Shown piece by piece: positions 26,127 to 35,446 of a stretch of 64,000 bases of DNA. The DNA lies in the NCBI RefSeq assembly GCF_044547355.1, contig NZ_JBIUAG010000013.1, forward strand, positions 124,001 through 188,000, given 5' to 3'. A program made the translations under genes and the position numbers. Source of the stretch: Kutzneria sp044547355 (GTDB taxonomy: Bacteria > Actinomycetota > Actinomycetes > Mycobacteriales > Pseudonocardiaceae). Every line of letters starts with the position of its first letter. Within the stretch, counting starts at the first letter, position 1. Under the pieces are notes generated by a model that worked only from the letters and a program-made list of their open reading frames with translations, had not been told where the DNA came from and did not search any database.

Positions 26127-26633
26127 TCATGCGGCGGGCACCGTGGCCGGCATCGTGTCGTCGGCCGGGGCCGCCGGCTTGGTCGGCTTGGTCGGCTTGT
26201 CGCCGTCGTGACCGCCGCCGAGCAGGCTGCTGAGCAGGTTGGACAACGAGTCCAGCAGGCCGCTGACCAGGCCGCTGACCGAGTCGAGGATGCCACTGCG
26301 GGGCTGCGGCGCGTACAGGGCGGCGGCGAGCTGGTCGCGCTGCTGCTCGGCCCGGCCGAGATACATGGCGGCGGCGGGACTCAGCGCCGTCCGGTCGCCG
26401 TGAGCGCCGGCCAGCAACGGGTTGAGCTCGGAGACGGCCGTCTTCAGCGCGGTGACGTCCTGGGCCTGCCAGGCCGCGGCGACGCGGTCCCGGCCCTGCT
26501 GGATCTGTTGCGCCAGCGTGGCATTGCCGGGCGCGGGGCTGGTGGACTGGGCGACGGCTGTGCTCACGCCGGTCACGCCGAGCACGGCGGCGACCAGGGT
26601 GGCGGCGATGATCCCGACTACGGTCTTGGGCAT
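26127..26633 (-). CDS. Secreted helical protein, function unknown
   Basis: 168 residues with a Sec signal (cleavage near AVAQS, ~29), a helical middle (ATLAQQIQQGRDRVAAAWQAQ, then LGRAEQQRDQLAAALYA), an amphipathic Leu/Ser-rich stretch (GLVSGLLDSLSNLLSSLL) and a Lys/Pro tail with KPTKPTKP. No family recognised. The Leu/Ser stretch could mediate membrane or coiled-coil contact. ATG 26633 follows AGAGG at 6 nt. Possibly cell-surface associated. Confidence 0.65.
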   Translation of the reverse strand: MPKTVVGIIAATLVAAVLGVTGVSTAVAQSTSPAPGNATLAQQIQQGRDRVAAAWQAQDVTALKTAVSELNPLLAGAHGDRTALSPAAAMYLGRAEQQRDQLAAALYAPQPRSGILDSVSGLVSGLLDSLSNLLSSLLGGGHDGDKPTKPTKPAAPADDTMPATVPAA

Positions 26634-26706
26634 CGTTGACCTCTGGGGTGGTTGTCGGAGAACCGGTCGGCCCCATAGTTGACCCGTGAAGCACTTTCCG
26701 CGCGCT

Positions 26707-28635
26707 CTAGATCACCCGATCGGGGAACGCGGCCTGGAACAGGCTCAGCAAAGGCGTTGCCTTCACGGCTGTTTCCTCGAACTCATCGTCCGGATCGGAC
26801 AGTGCCACGACCGCGCCGCCGACGCCGTAGTCGACCCGCCCGGGCGTGACGACCGCGGTGCGGATCACCACGCTGAGGTCGACCGCGCCGTTGAGCGAGA
26901 AGTAGCCGACGGCCCCGGAGTACACGCCGCGGGCGGCGCCCTCCAACCGGTCGATGATCTTCATGGTGCGGATCTTCGGCGCGCCGGTCATCGAGCCAGG
27001 CGGGAACGCCGAGCGCACGCAGTCCACCGGCGACGCGTCGGGCCGCAGCCGCGCGGTGATCGTCGAGACCAGCTGGTGCACGGTGGCGTAGCTCTCCACG
27101 TCGAACAGCTTCGTCACCCGCACGCTGCCGACCTCGGCCACCCGGGCCAGGTCGTTGCGCACCAGGTCGACGATCATCAGGCTCTCCGACCGGTCCTTCT
27201 CGCTGGTGCGGAGTTCCTCCCGCAGCTCGGCGTCGCGGTCGGGCGTGCGCCCGCGTGGCCGGGTTCCCTTGATGGGCTTGGATTCCACCATGCCGTCGGC
27301 GTCGATGCGCAGGAACCGTTCCGGGGATGTGCTGAGCACGTGCAGGTCCCCGAACTTCAGCAGCGCGCCGAACGGGGCCGGGCTGGTGCGCCGCAGGAAC
27401 CGGTAGGCCGGCCAGGGGTCGACGTCGGCCTCGACGGCGATCCGGTTGGTGAGATTGACCTCGTACGTCTCGCCCTCGACGATTGCCTGCTGGCAGGCGG
27501 TCACGGCGTCGATGTACTGCTCCCGGTTGTGCCGCAACGAGATCGCCGCCGGCGTGCACGCCTCGGCCGGTCGTACGTACACATCAGACACGGCATCCAG
27601 CAGTGACAGCTTGGCCGGATCGAGGGCTAGCACATAGGTTGTGCCCTCCAGGTGGTCGAACACCACCGCGTGGTCGGCGAACATCATCGCCGCGTCCGGG
27701 TACGGCGACTCGTGCGCGGCGTCGCCGCCGCACTCGGACTTCAGCTCGTAACCGAGATATCCGATCCACCCCAAGGTGAAATCGAACGGCACGTCCGCGA
27801 CCGCCCGGACCGCGCCGAGCTTCCCGGCCAGCCAGTCGAAGAAGGAGCCATCGGCGGCGGTGACGCACCGCGAAGCCGAGCCCATGATGGAGAAGCGGTC
27901 GATCCCGTTGCTGTCCAACCAGAAGGCGTTCTCCGCGTCCCGAAACAGCTGGCCGAAAACGACTTCCGGGTCGTGTGTGGTCGGCATCCGCCGCACGTGA
28001 ACGGAAAGCGGCTCCGGGGCCGGGGAGACAGTGCTCTTGATCGTGATCGCCGGCCGCGGGCGCGCGGGCGTCAGGTCGACGAAGTTGCGCAGCAGCCGGT
28101 GGCCGTGCTCGGTGCGGATCGACTCCGGGTGGAACTGCACGCCCCACAACGGTCTTGTCCGGTGCCGCAGCCCCATCAGCACGCCGTCCGGCGTCCAGGC
28201 CGTGGCGACCAGTTCCTCGGGCAGGTCGGTGACGGCCAGCGAGTGGTAGCGCACCGCCCGGAACGGCGACGGCAGCCCGGCGAACAGGTCGGTGCCGTCG
28301 TGCTCGACCGGCGAGGTCCGCCCGTGCCGGGGCTCGTCGGCCCGCCCGACCTTCGCGCCGTGCCAGTGGGCGATCGCCTGGTGCCCGAGGCACACACCGA
28401 GCAGCGGCCGTTCGCAGCGGTCGATCAGCTCCCGGGCGCGGCCCAGGTCGGCGTCGTGCTCCGGGGTCCCGGGGCCGGGCGAGATCACCACGTTGTCGAA
28501 CTCGGCCAGCAGCCCGGCCGTCAGCGCCGGGTCGTCGTTGCGCAGCACGGTCGGCGCGCACCCGCTGACCTCGGCCAGGTAGTGGGCCAGGTTGTGGGTG
28601 AACGAGTCGTAGTTGTCGACCAGCAGCGTGCGCAC
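26707..28635 (-). CDS. pabAB: Aminodeoxychorismate synthase, fused PabA-PabB
   Basis: 642 residues. Residues ~1-190 are the class I glutamine amidotransferase (VDNYDSFTHNLAHYL, GVCLGHQAIAHW with catalytic Cys, GVQFHPESI with His/Glu). The rest is the chorismate-binding domain. The motif KPIKGTRPRG carries the Lys that marks aminodeoxychorismate synthase; anthranilate synthases have PIAGT here. The product feeds p-aminobenzoate for folate or an antibiotic starter. GTG 28635 is chosen because RTLLVDNYDSF is the usual N-terminus. No pabC lyase gene is adjacent. Divergent from the mce operon with 278 bp between. Confidence 0.93.
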   Translation of the reverse strand: MRTLLVDNYDSFTHNLAHYLAEVSGCAPTVLRNDDPALTAGLLAEFDNVVISPGPGTPEHDADLGRARELIDRCERPLLGVCLGHQAIAHWHGAKVGRADEPRHGRTSPVEHDGTDLFAGLPSPFRAVRYHSLAVTDLPEELVATAWTPDGVLMGLRHRTRPLWGVQFHPESIRTEHGHRLLRNFVDLTPARPRPAITIKSTVSPAPEPLSVHVRRMPTTHDPEVVFGQLFRDAENAFWLDSNGIDRFSIMGSASRCVTAADGSFFDWLAGKLGAVRAVADVPFDFTLGWIGYLGYELKSECGGDAAHESPYPDAAMMFADHAVVFDHLEGTTYVLALDPAKLSLLDAVSDVYVRPAEACTPAAISLRHNREQYIDAVTACQQAIVEGETYEVNLTNRIAVEADVDPWPAYRFLRRTSPAPFGALLKFGDLHVLSTSPERFLRIDADGMVESKPIKGTRPRGRTPDRDAELREELRTSEKDRSESLMIVDLVRNDLARVAEVGSVRVTKLFDVESYATVHQLVSTITARLRPDASPVDCVRSAFPPGSMTGAPKIRTMKIIDRLEGAARGVYSGAVGYFSLNGAVDLSVVIRTAVVTPGRVDYGVGGAVVALSDPDDEFEETAVKATPLLSLFQAAFPDRVI

Positions 28636-28913
28636 GCGGCGACGGTAACCGACCGAACCGGCCGTGGACACCGATTGTGTTGCGCCGAACGGCGGCGACG
28701 CCATGGCCGAACGACGGTTCACCACTTCGAGCGACGAATCGAAAACGCTGTGTCGACAACGGGAGCGCCGAAGACTGAATATCCCTCACCAATTCGGGGC
28801 TGGAGTATACAAGTCGACAGCCTCGGGGAAGGAGAGCGGGCGCGGAGAGGAAAGCCGGTGGCCGGGATGGCGGCCGCCGGACGGGCAAATGCCGTCTCGG
28901 GAAGGGAGGCGCC
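28636..28913. promoter_or_regulatory. Divergent control region between pabAB and the mce operon
   Basis: 278 bp without a credible gene. It must hold the promoters for pabAB (leftward) and the ten-gene mce operon (rightward). I see no strong palindrome; a purine-rich stretch (28826-28857) precedes the yrbE ribosome site at about 28905. No riboswitch fold recognised. Confidence 0.45.
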
Positions 28914-29660
28914 GTGCTGCGCACACCGGCCGCCGCGATCGGCGGTTTCTACGCCACCTCGCTCGACTCGGTCCGGTTCGCCTTCCGTCGCCCCTTCCAG
29001 ACCCGCGAATTCCTCCGCCAGGCCTGGTTCATCGCCGGCGTCTGCCTGGCCCCGACCCTGCTGATGTCGATCCCGTTCTGCGTCATCACCGTGTTCCAGC
29101 TCAACCAGCTGCTGATCGAGCTGGGCGGGGCCGACCTGTCCGGCGCCGGCGCCGGGCTCGGCGTGGTGCGGGAGATCGCGCCGTTGGTCAGCGCCCTGGT
29201 GGTGGCCGGCTCGGGGGCCACGGCGATCTGCGCCGACCTGGGCGCGCGGCGGATCCGGGAGGAGATCGACGCGATCCAGGCGCTGGGCCTGCACCCGGTG
29301 CACCGGCTGGTGGTGCCGCGGGTGCTGGCCGCGACCGTGGTCGCGCTCTGCCTGAACGGCCTGGTCACGCTGGTCGGGCTGGCGGCCGGCTACGTCTTCT
29401 CGGTCTACGTCCAACACGCCAGCCCCGGCCTGTTCACCGCCAATCTCACCCTGCTCACCGGACCGAAGGACTTCATCGTCAGCGAATTCAAGAGCGCGGT
29501 GTTCGGGTTGTTGGCCGGACTGGTCGCGTGCCATCTCGGATTGACGGCCAAGGGCGGTCCGAAAGGCGTCGGCGATGCCGTCAACCAGACCGTGGTCGTC
29601 GGTTTCCTGCTGTTGTTCCTGGCCAACAGCCTGATCACCGCACTGGTGCTGAGGAGCTGA
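28914..29660 (+). CDS. yrbEA: YrbE/MlaE-type permease subunit A of the mce operon
   Basis: 248-residue ABC permease subunit for Mce lipid transport, with five to six hydrophobic helices. Signature region GVVREIAPLVSALVVAGSGATAICADLGARRIREEIDA (29163-29276; coupling-helix motif EEIDAIQALG) and C-terminal GPKGVGDAVNQTVV. GTG 28914 with GGGAGG five bases upstream. The next gene follows after 2 bp. It pairs with the second YrbE to form the membrane channel; the ATPase (MceG/Mkl) is not encoded here, as in many actinobacteria. Confidence 0.95.
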   Translation: MLRTPAAAIGGFYATSLDSVRFAFRRPFQTREFLRQAWFIAGVCLAPTLLMSIPFCVITVFQLNQLLIELGGADLSGAGAGLGVVREIAPLVSALVVAGSGATAICADLGARRIREEIDAIQALGLHPVHRLVVPRVLAATVVALCLNGLVTLVGLAAGYVFSVYVQHASPGLFTANLTLLTGPKDFIVSEFKSAVFGLLAGLVACHLGLTAKGGPKGVGDAVNQTVVVGFLLLFLANSLITALVLRS

Positions 29661-29662
29661 CG

Positions 29663-30451
29663 ATGCTGCGACTGATCGGCCGCCAGCTGGAATTCCACGG
29701 CCGCGTCTACGCGACGCTGCCCGGCGCCGTGCGCAAGTACCGGCGGGAAACGCTTCGGCTACTGGCAGAGACGTCCCTGGGCACCGGCGGGCTGGCCGTC
29801 ATCGGCGGCACCGCGGCCGTTGTGGCGTTCATGACAGCGGCGGTCGGCGTGGAAGTCGGCCTGCAGGGCTACGCCGCCCTGTCCGACATCGGCGGCGGCG
29901 CGCTGGCCGGCTTTCTCTCCTCCTACGCCAACACCCGCGAGGCCGCGCCGCTGGTCGCCGGCATCGCGCTGACCGCCACGGTCGGGGCCGGGTTCACCGC
30001 GCAGCTGGGGGCGATGCGGGTCAGCGAGGAGATCGACGCGCTGGAGGTGATGGCCGTGCCGTCGCTGCCGTTCCTGGTCGGCACCCGGATCCTGGCCGGG
30101 CTGCTGGCCATCGTGCCGCTGTTCGCGCTGGCCGTGCTGACCTCGTTCACCGCGACCAAGCTCGTCGTCACCGTCGGCTTCGGCCAGCCGGCCGGCACCT
30201 ACCAGCACTACTTCGACATCTTCCTCAACCCCACGGACCTGTTCTGGGCGTTCGCGAAGGCGGTGCTGATGTCGGTGGTGGTCATGTCCGTGCACTGCTA
30301 CCACGGGTTCACCGCGCGCGGCGGCCCGGCCGGCGTCGGCATCGCGGTCGGCAAGGCCGTGCGGACCTCGCTGGTCGCGGTGCTGTTGGTGGACATGGCC
30401 GTCGACTTCAGCGTGTTCGGCAACGCCGCGACCGTGCACATCGCCGGATGA
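29663..30451 (+). CDS. yrbEB: YrbE/MlaE-type permease subunit B of the mce operon
   Basis: 262-residue partner permease. GLQGYAALSDIGGGALAGF, GFTAQLGAMRVSEEIDALE (coupling helix) and CYHGFTARGGPAGVG are the family motifs. ATG 29663 follows the previous stop by 2 bp with GAGGAG upstream. The stop overlaps the mceA ATG (ATGA). With YrbEA it should form the heterodimeric inner-membrane part of the lipid or steroid importer. Confidence 0.95.
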   Translation: MLRLIGRQLEFHGRVYATLPGAVRKYRRETLRLLAETSLGTGGLAVIGGTAAVVAFMTAAVGVEVGLQGYAALSDIGGGALAGFLSSYANTREAAPLVAGIALTATVGAGFTAQLGAMRVSEEIDALEVMAVPSLPFLVGTRILAGLLAIVPLFALAVLTSFTATKLVVTVGFGQPAGTYQHYFDIFLNPTDLFWAFAKAVLMSVVVMSVHCYHGFTARGGPAGVGIAVGKAVRTSLVAVLLVDMAVDFSVFGNAATVHIAG

Positions 30452-31458
30452 ACCGGCACAGCGCGCTGGGGGCCGCGTTCGTCGTCGCCGTGCTGGCGGC
30501 GTCGGCGCTGGTCGCCGCGCAGTTCGAGGGCGCGCTGGACCGGTTCGTCCCGGTCACCGTGCGCGCCGACCGGGCCGGGATGCTGATGGACCGCGGGGCC
30601 GAGGTGAAGGTCCTCGGGGTCACCGTCGGCACGGTCCGCAGCGTCACGCCCACTGCCGACGGCGCGGAGCTGGGCGTCGGCCTCTACCCGGCGATGGCCG
30701 ACAAGGTGCCGGCGGACGTCACCGCCAACGTGGTGCCGCTGACCATCTTCGGGGCCAAGTACATCGACCTGATCCGGCCGGCCGGGCCGTCGTCGCCGAT
30801 CAAGGCCGGTGCGGTGATCAGTGGCAGCCGGGTCGCCGTGGAGCTCAACGAGACCTTCGAGCACCTGTTGGGGCAGCTCGACGCCATCGAGCCCAGCCGG
30901 TTCGACCTGGCGCTGACCGCCGTCGCCGATGCCCTGCGGGGCAACGGGGACAAGCTCGGCGAGCTGGCCGCTGACCTCGACGGCTACCTTGTGCGATTCA
31001 CTCCCAGCCTGCCGGCGCTGGGGTCCGACCTGGCCAAGGCGCCGTCGGTGCTCGACACGTACGCGGCGGTGGCGCCGGACGCGATCCGCATCGGCGACAA
31101 CCTCGGCGTCACCAGCGACACCCTGGCCGCCGGCCAACTGGGCGGCTTCCTGTTGTCCCTGACCAGGTTCGGCAACCAGGGGGCCGAGTTCCTCGGCGGC
31201 ATCGACCAGCCGCTGGCCGACGCGCTGCACATCAGCCGCCCCACCGCCGGGTTGCTGGCCGACTACGCGACGATGTTCCCCTGCCTGTTCCGGGGGCTCG
31301 ACCTCAACCGGGAGTTGTTGAGCCACAACCAGGACAGCGGCCTGCACGTCGACATCACGGTCGGCCCCGGGGTCGAGCCGTACCGGTATCCCCAGGACCT
31401 GCCTCGAATCCGGCCGGGCACCGGGCCCGACTGCCACGGAATGGCCGGCCCTCGGTGA
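30448..31458 (+). CDS. mceA: Mce family protein, position A
   Basis: 336 residues: N-terminal membrane anchor, MCE/MlaD domain (~35-115; RADRAGMLMDRGAEVKVLGV, FGAKYIDLI), then a long helical region that forms the needle-like lipid tunnel in Mce assemblies. Start overlaps yrbEB by 4 bp. Being first after the yrbE pair and carrying the A-type 'DRGAEVK' motif supports position A. The C-terminus has a pair of Cys (FPCLFRG; GPDCHG), typical of Mce proteins. Confidence 0.93.
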   Translation: MNRHSALGAAFVVAVLAASALVAAQFEGALDRFVPVTVRADRAGMLMDRGAEVKVLGVTVGTVRSVTPTADGAELGVGLYPAMADKVPADVTANVVPLTIFGAKYIDLIRPAGPSSPIKAGAVISGSRVAVELNETFEHLLGQLDAIEPSRFDLALTAVADALRGNGDKLGELAADLDGYLVRFTPSLPALGSDLAKAPSVLDTYAAVAPDAIRIGDNLGVTSDTLAAGQLGGFLLSLTRFGNQGAEFLGGIDQPLADALHISRPTAGLLADYATMFPCLFRGLDLNRELLSHNQDSGLHVDITVGPGVEPYRYPQDLPRIRPGTGPDCHGMAGPR

Positions 31459-32429
31459 AGTTCCTGGTGTTCTTACTCGTCAGCGTCGCGGCCGCGGCGC
31501 TGGTCGGCGTGACCTTGTCCGGGGGCGCGCCCAGCGGGCCGGCCGACGACTATCACGCCGTCTTCGCCGACGCGTCCAACCTCACGACCGGGGACGAGGT
31601 CCGGGTGGCCGGCATCCGGGTCGGCAGCGTCGACGAACTGTCCATAACGGACGGAAACCGGGTGCTGGTGACGTTCTCCGCGCAGCGGACCGTCGAGCTG
31701 ACCACCGGCGCCCACGCCGCCGTGAAGTACAAGAACCTGGTCGGCGACCGCTACCTGGAGCTGACCGCCGGCGACGGGTCCCGGATGTCGGCCGACGGCA
31801 CGATACCCGTGTCCCAGACCGCGCCGGCCCTCGATCTCGACGCCTTGTTCAACGGGTTCAAGCCATTGCTGGCCGCCCTCTCACCGGACCAGGTCAATCG
31901 CGTCTCCGACGAGCTGGTCACCGTGTTGCAGGGCGAGGGCGGCACCATCGACGACCTGTTGGCCTCACTCGCCTCGGTGACGTCCACTGTGGCCGACCGG
32001 GACCGGGTGATCGGCGACCTGATCACCAACCTGGATGCCGCGCTGGGCAAGGTGAACACCGGCGAACTGGGGCAGCTGATCACGCAGTTGCAGCAGCTGG
32101 TGAGCGGGTTGGACGCGGATCGCGACCAGATCGGCGACGCCGTCACGCACATCGACCTGCTCACCGGGAAGACGGCCGCGCTGCTCAACGTGATCCGTCC
32201 GCCGCTGCGCGACGACGTCGGCCACCTCGGTCAGCTGGCGAACACCTTGAACGCCAACAAGGACAGCATCACCGCTTCGCTGGCCGCGCTGCCGGACGCC
32301 TATCAGCGGCTGAGTCGGGGCGCGGCCTGGGGCGGCTACTTCAACATCTACCTGTGTGGCCTGGGCGTCAAGCTCGCGGACCCGATCGCGCTGCGCAGCG
32401 GCATCGCCCGTTGCCAGCCGACGAAGTGA
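31455..32429 (+). CDS. mceB: Mce family protein, position B
   Basis: 324 residues with an N-terminal anchor (VFLLVSVAAAALVGVTL), MCE domain (FADASNLTTGDEVRVAGIRVG; VKYKNLVGDRYLEL) and a helical C-terminal region with conserved terminal Cys residues (IYLCGLG; IARC). The GTG start overlaps the mceA stop by 4 bp, so synthesis is coupled. One of six subunits expected to form a hetero-hexameric ring above the YrbE channel. Confidence 0.93.
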   Translation: MKFLVFLLVSVAAAALVGVTLSGGAPSGPADDYHAVFADASNLTTGDEVRVAGIRVGSVDELSITDGNRVLVTFSAQRTVELTTGAHAAVKYKNLVGDRYLELTAGDGSRMSADGTIPVSQTAPALDLDALFNGFKPLLAALSPDQVNRVSDELVTVLQGEGGTIDDLLASLASVTSTVADRDRVIGDLITNLDAALGKVNTGELGQLITQLQQLVSGLDADRDQIGDAVTHIDLLTGKTAALLNVIRPPLRDDVGHLGQLANTLNANKDSITASLAALPDAYQRLSRGAAWGGYFNIYLCGLGVKLADPIALRSGIARCQPTK

Positions 32430-32436
32430 GGGCGGC

Positions 32437-33420
32437 ATGACAAAGACCTTCGCCGAACGAGATCCGGTCAAGCTGGGAGTGATCGGCACCCTCGTGCTGG
32501 TGGCCGTGGTGATGGGTGCGTTCATGGCGCCACGGGTCATCGGCGGCCGGCAGTTCACCGCCGAGTTCGCCGAGGTCGGCGGGCTGACCGGTGGGGATCC
32601 CGTGGTGGTGTCCGGGCTCAAGGTCGGGTCCGTGGACGGGGTCGAGCTCAATGGCGACCGAGTCGATGTGACGTTCTCGGTGACGGACGGCGACATCCGG
32701 CTCGGCGATGCCACCGGTGCCGCGATCAAGGCCGAGACGGCGTTGGGGCGCAAGGAACTCGCACTGACCCCGGCCGGGGCAGGGGAGCTGCGGCGGATTC
32801 CGCTCGACCGCACCACCGTTCCCTACGACGTCACCGAAGCGCTCTCGGACGTCACCGCGAATATGTCCCAAGTGGACACCGGGAAGGTTTCGACCGCGCT
32901 GGACACGTTGTCCGACACCTTCAAGGACACGCCGCCGCAGGTGAAGGCGGTGCTGGACGGGCTGAGCCGGCTGTCCGGGACCGTCAACTCGCGCGACGCC
33001 GCGTTGCGGGATCTGTTGGTGCACGCCAACAATGTCAGCGGTGTACTGGCCAAGCGCGACGAACAGCTGGTCAAGGTCCTGACCCAGGGTTCGTCGCTGC
33101 TGGCCTCGTTGAACCAACGGTCGGCGGCGATCCGGTCCCTGCTGACCAACTCCGTCGCGGTGTCGGACCAGCTCAGCGGGCTGGTGGCCGACAACAAGGC
33201 CCAGCTCGATCCGTCCCTGAAGCAACTCGACGACCTGCTGACCATGGTGCAGCAGCACCGGGATGAGCTGCGTCAGGTGCTCGACCGGACTGGGCCGCTG
33301 GTGCGGGAAGTCGGCGAGGCCGTCGGCTCCGGGCCGTTCGTGGACACCCAGGTCGGCAACCTGGTGCCCACCAACCTGGTGCCGCTGCTGCCGGAACTGT
33401 TGGCCAGGGGAGGAAAGTGA
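32437..33420 (+). CDS. mceC: Mce family protein, position C
   Basis: 327 residues: anchor helix (GVIGTLVLVAVVMGAFM), MCE domain (FAEVGGLTGGDPVVVSGLKVG; IKAETALGRKELAL), helical tail rich in DQL/LDD heptads. ATG 32437 has AGGGCGG upstream and follows mceB by 7 bp, the only real gap in this part of the operon. The tail lacks the terminal Cys pair of its neighbours. Confidence 0.92.
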   Translation: MTKTFAERDPVKLGVIGTLVLVAVVMGAFMAPRVIGGRQFTAEFAEVGGLTGGDPVVVSGLKVGSVDGVELNGDRVDVTFSVTDGDIRLGDATGAAIKAETALGRKELALTPAGAGELRRIPLDRTTVPYDVTEALSDVTANMSQVDTGKVSTALDTLSDTFKDTPPQVKAVLDGLSRLSGTVNSRDAALRDLLVHANNVSGVLAKRDEQLVKVLTQGSSLLASLNQRSAAIRSLLTNSVAVSDQLSGLVADNKAQLDPSLKQLDDLLTMVQQHRDELRQVLDRTGPLVREVGEAVGSGPFVDTQVGNLVPTNLVPLLPELLARGGK

Positions 33421-34505
33421 ACCTACACCGGCTGACTGTGGCGGCGGTGGTGGTGGCCCTGCTGGCTTCGACGGCGTACGTGGTGCTGAACCCGGGCGGG
33501 CGGCGGACCGCGACCCTGGAGTTCACGCGGGCGGTCAACCTGCATCGCGGCGACGACGTTCGAGTGCTCGGCGTGCGGATCGGCGAGATCACCTCGGTGC
33601 GGCCGGCCGGCGACCAGGTCGCCGTCGGCATCGCCTACGACCGGCCGGTGCCGGCCGGCGCGAAGGCGGTCATCGTCACGCCCAGCGTGATCAGCGGCCG
33701 ATTCGTGCAGCTCACGCCGGCCTACACCAGCGGGCCGCAGCTGGCCGACGGTGCGGTGGTGCCTCGTGAGCGGACGGCGGTGCCGGTGGAGTGGGACGAG
33801 CTCAAGGATCAGCTCACTCGGCTGTCGACTGCGTTGGCACAGAACGGTTCCCTGCCCAAGGCGATCGACACCGCCGCCGCCAACCTCCAGGGCAACGGCG
33901 GGTCGATCCGCCAGACGATCATCGATCTGGCCCGGGCCGCCAGCACTCTGGCCGCCGGCAGCAAGGACTTGTTCGGCACCATCACCAACCTCCAGGTCCT
34001 GGTCACCGCGCTGAACGGTGCCGACGCCCAGGTCCGGGAGTTCAGCGCGCAGCTGGCGGCGATCGCCACACTGGCCGACGACAACAAATCCGAGCTCGCC
34101 GCCGCGTTGGCCGCCCTGGACCGGGCCACCGCCGAGGTCGCGGACTTCGTGGCCCACAACGGGGATCGGCTCGGCGCGACCGTCGGGCAGCTGGCCGACG
34201 TGACCAAGATCCTCGCCGACGAGCGGGCCCAGCTGGCCGCGATCCTGCACCAGGCGCCGACCACACTCGCCGACACGCTGGCCATGTTCGATCCCGCGAC
34301 GGGTACCTTGCAAGCGCGGCTGGCCATCAACAACACTCAGGACCTCGCCGGCTTCACCTGCATCACGCTGTTTTCGCTCGGCGGCACACCGGACCAGTGC
34401 CGGCAGACGCTGGATCCGTTGCTGCGTCTGCTGAACATGAACACCGTGCCGGTGGCGTTGAATCCGCCCAACCTGCCCACCCTGCTGTTGGGCGGCGGCC
34501 GATGA
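33417..34505 (+). CDS. mceD: Mce family protein, position D
   Basis: 362 residues: N-terminal anchor (LTVAAVVVALLASTAYVVL), MCE domain (FTRAVNLHRGDDVRVLGVRIG; VTPSVISGRFVQLTP), long helical region with several coiled-coil-like repeats (LAAIATLADDNKSELAAAL), and C-terminal Cys in FTCITLF and DQCRQTL. The GTG start overlaps mceC by 4 bp; the stop overlaps mceE in the same way. Confidence 0.93.
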   Translation: MNLHRLTVAAVVVALLASTAYVVLNPGGRRTATLEFTRAVNLHRGDDVRVLGVRIGEITSVRPAGDQVAVGIAYDRPVPAGAKAVIVTPSVISGRFVQLTPAYTSGPQLADGAVVPRERTAVPVEWDELKDQLTRLSTALAQNGSLPKAIDTAAANLQGNGGSIRQTIIDLARAASTLAAGSKDLFGTITNLQVLVTALNGADAQVREFSAQLAAIATLADDNKSELAAALAALDRATAEVADFVAHNGDRLGATVGQLADVTKILADERAQLAAILHQAPTTLADTLAMFDPATGTLQARLAINNTQDLAGFTCITLFSLGGTPDQCRQTLDPLLRLLNMNTVPVALNPPNLPTLLLGGGR

Positions 34506-35446
34506 GAATCCTGTTGGCGCTGGCCGTCGTGCTGCTTCTGGCCGGGTGCGGGCATGACACCTACACCGTGCGGGCGGAATTCGCCAACGTGGCCAACCTC
34601 GTGCCCAACGCCGAGGTGAAGGTCGACGACATCACGGTCGGGCGGGTCAGCGAGGTGCGCCTGGACGGCTGGCACGCCCGGCTGACCCTGGAACTGGACG
34701 CCGGGGTGCGGCTGCCGGCCAACGCCACTGCCAAGATCGGCCAGAAAAGCCTGCTGGGGGCCGAATACGTCGAGCTGGACCGGCCGCCCGACCAGCAGGG
34801 CCGGCTGCGGGACGGCGACCTGATCCCGTTGGCGCGGACCGACCGCTACCCGGAGACCGAGGAGCTGCTGGCCGGATTGTCGTTGTGGCTCAACGGCGGG
34901 GGGCTGGAGAACCTCCGCACGATCTACACCGAGGTGGACAAGGCCCTGGGCGGGCGGGAGCAGGTGACCCGGGACCTGCTCGACCAGTTGCGCACCTTCA
35001 CGGTCTCGGTCGACCAGCAGAAGGCCGCCATCGTCGCGACCATCGACGCCTTGGACAACCTGAGCAAACCGCTTGCTGCGCAACGGGATCAGCTCGCCCA
35101 GGCACTCAATCACGTCACGCCGGGGGTGACGCTGCTCAACCAGCAGCGGACCAACCTGACCTCCGCCTTGACCGCGCTGACCTCGTTTTCCATGACTGCC
35201 AACAAAGTCATCGACCACAGTCAGGACGACCTGGCCGGGAATCTGCGTGATCTCCAACCGATCCTGGCCAACCTCGCCGCCGCCGGGGACTCGCTGCCGC
35301 GATCGTTCGACGTCGCCGGCACGCTGCTGTTTCCGTTGTCCACCTTCACCAACAGCTTCCGCGGCGACTTCGTCAACGTGTACGCATCGGTCGACCTCTC
35401 CTTGCAGGCCGTCAATCCGTTGCTGGCCCCGTTGGGCGGCCGCTGA
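34502..35446 (+). CDS. mceE: Mce family lipoprotein, position E
   Basis: 314 residues. The signal ends in a lipobox (LLLAGCGHD, Cys at ~17), as in the LprK-type fifth gene of mycobacterial mce operons. MCE domain (FANVANLVPNAEVKVDDITVG; IGQKSLLGAEYVELD) and helical tail follow. ATG 34502 overlaps the mceD stop; the stop is shared with the mceF ATG (TGATG). Lipid anchoring distinguishes it from the other five subunits. Confidence 0.94.
   Translation: MRILLALAVVLLLAGCGHDTYTVRAEFANVANLVPNAEVKVDDITVGRVSEVRLDGWHARLTLELDAGVRLPANATAKIGQKSLLGAEYVELDRPPDQQGRLRDGDLIPLARTDRYPETEELLAGLSLWLNGGGLENLRTIYTEVDKALGGREQVTRDLLDQLRTFTVSVDQQKAAIVATIDALDNLSKPLAAQRDQLAQALNHVTPGVTLLNQQRTNLTSALTALTSFSMTANKVIDHSQDDLAGNLRDLQPILANLAAAGDSLPRSFDVAGTLLFPLSTFTNSFRGDFVNVYASVDLSLQAVNPLLAPLGGR

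Noticed and set aside
26707..28635. Anthranilate synthase or PhzE instead of PabAB
   Set aside because: The Lys in PIKGT and the PabA-first domain order fit aminodeoxychorismate synthase; TrpE/PhzE have Ala in that motif and, for PhzE, the reverse domain order.
28664..29662. N-terminal extension of the second yrbE reading frame
   Set aside because: This part overlaps the first yrbE gene in another frame; the real start is ATG 29663.
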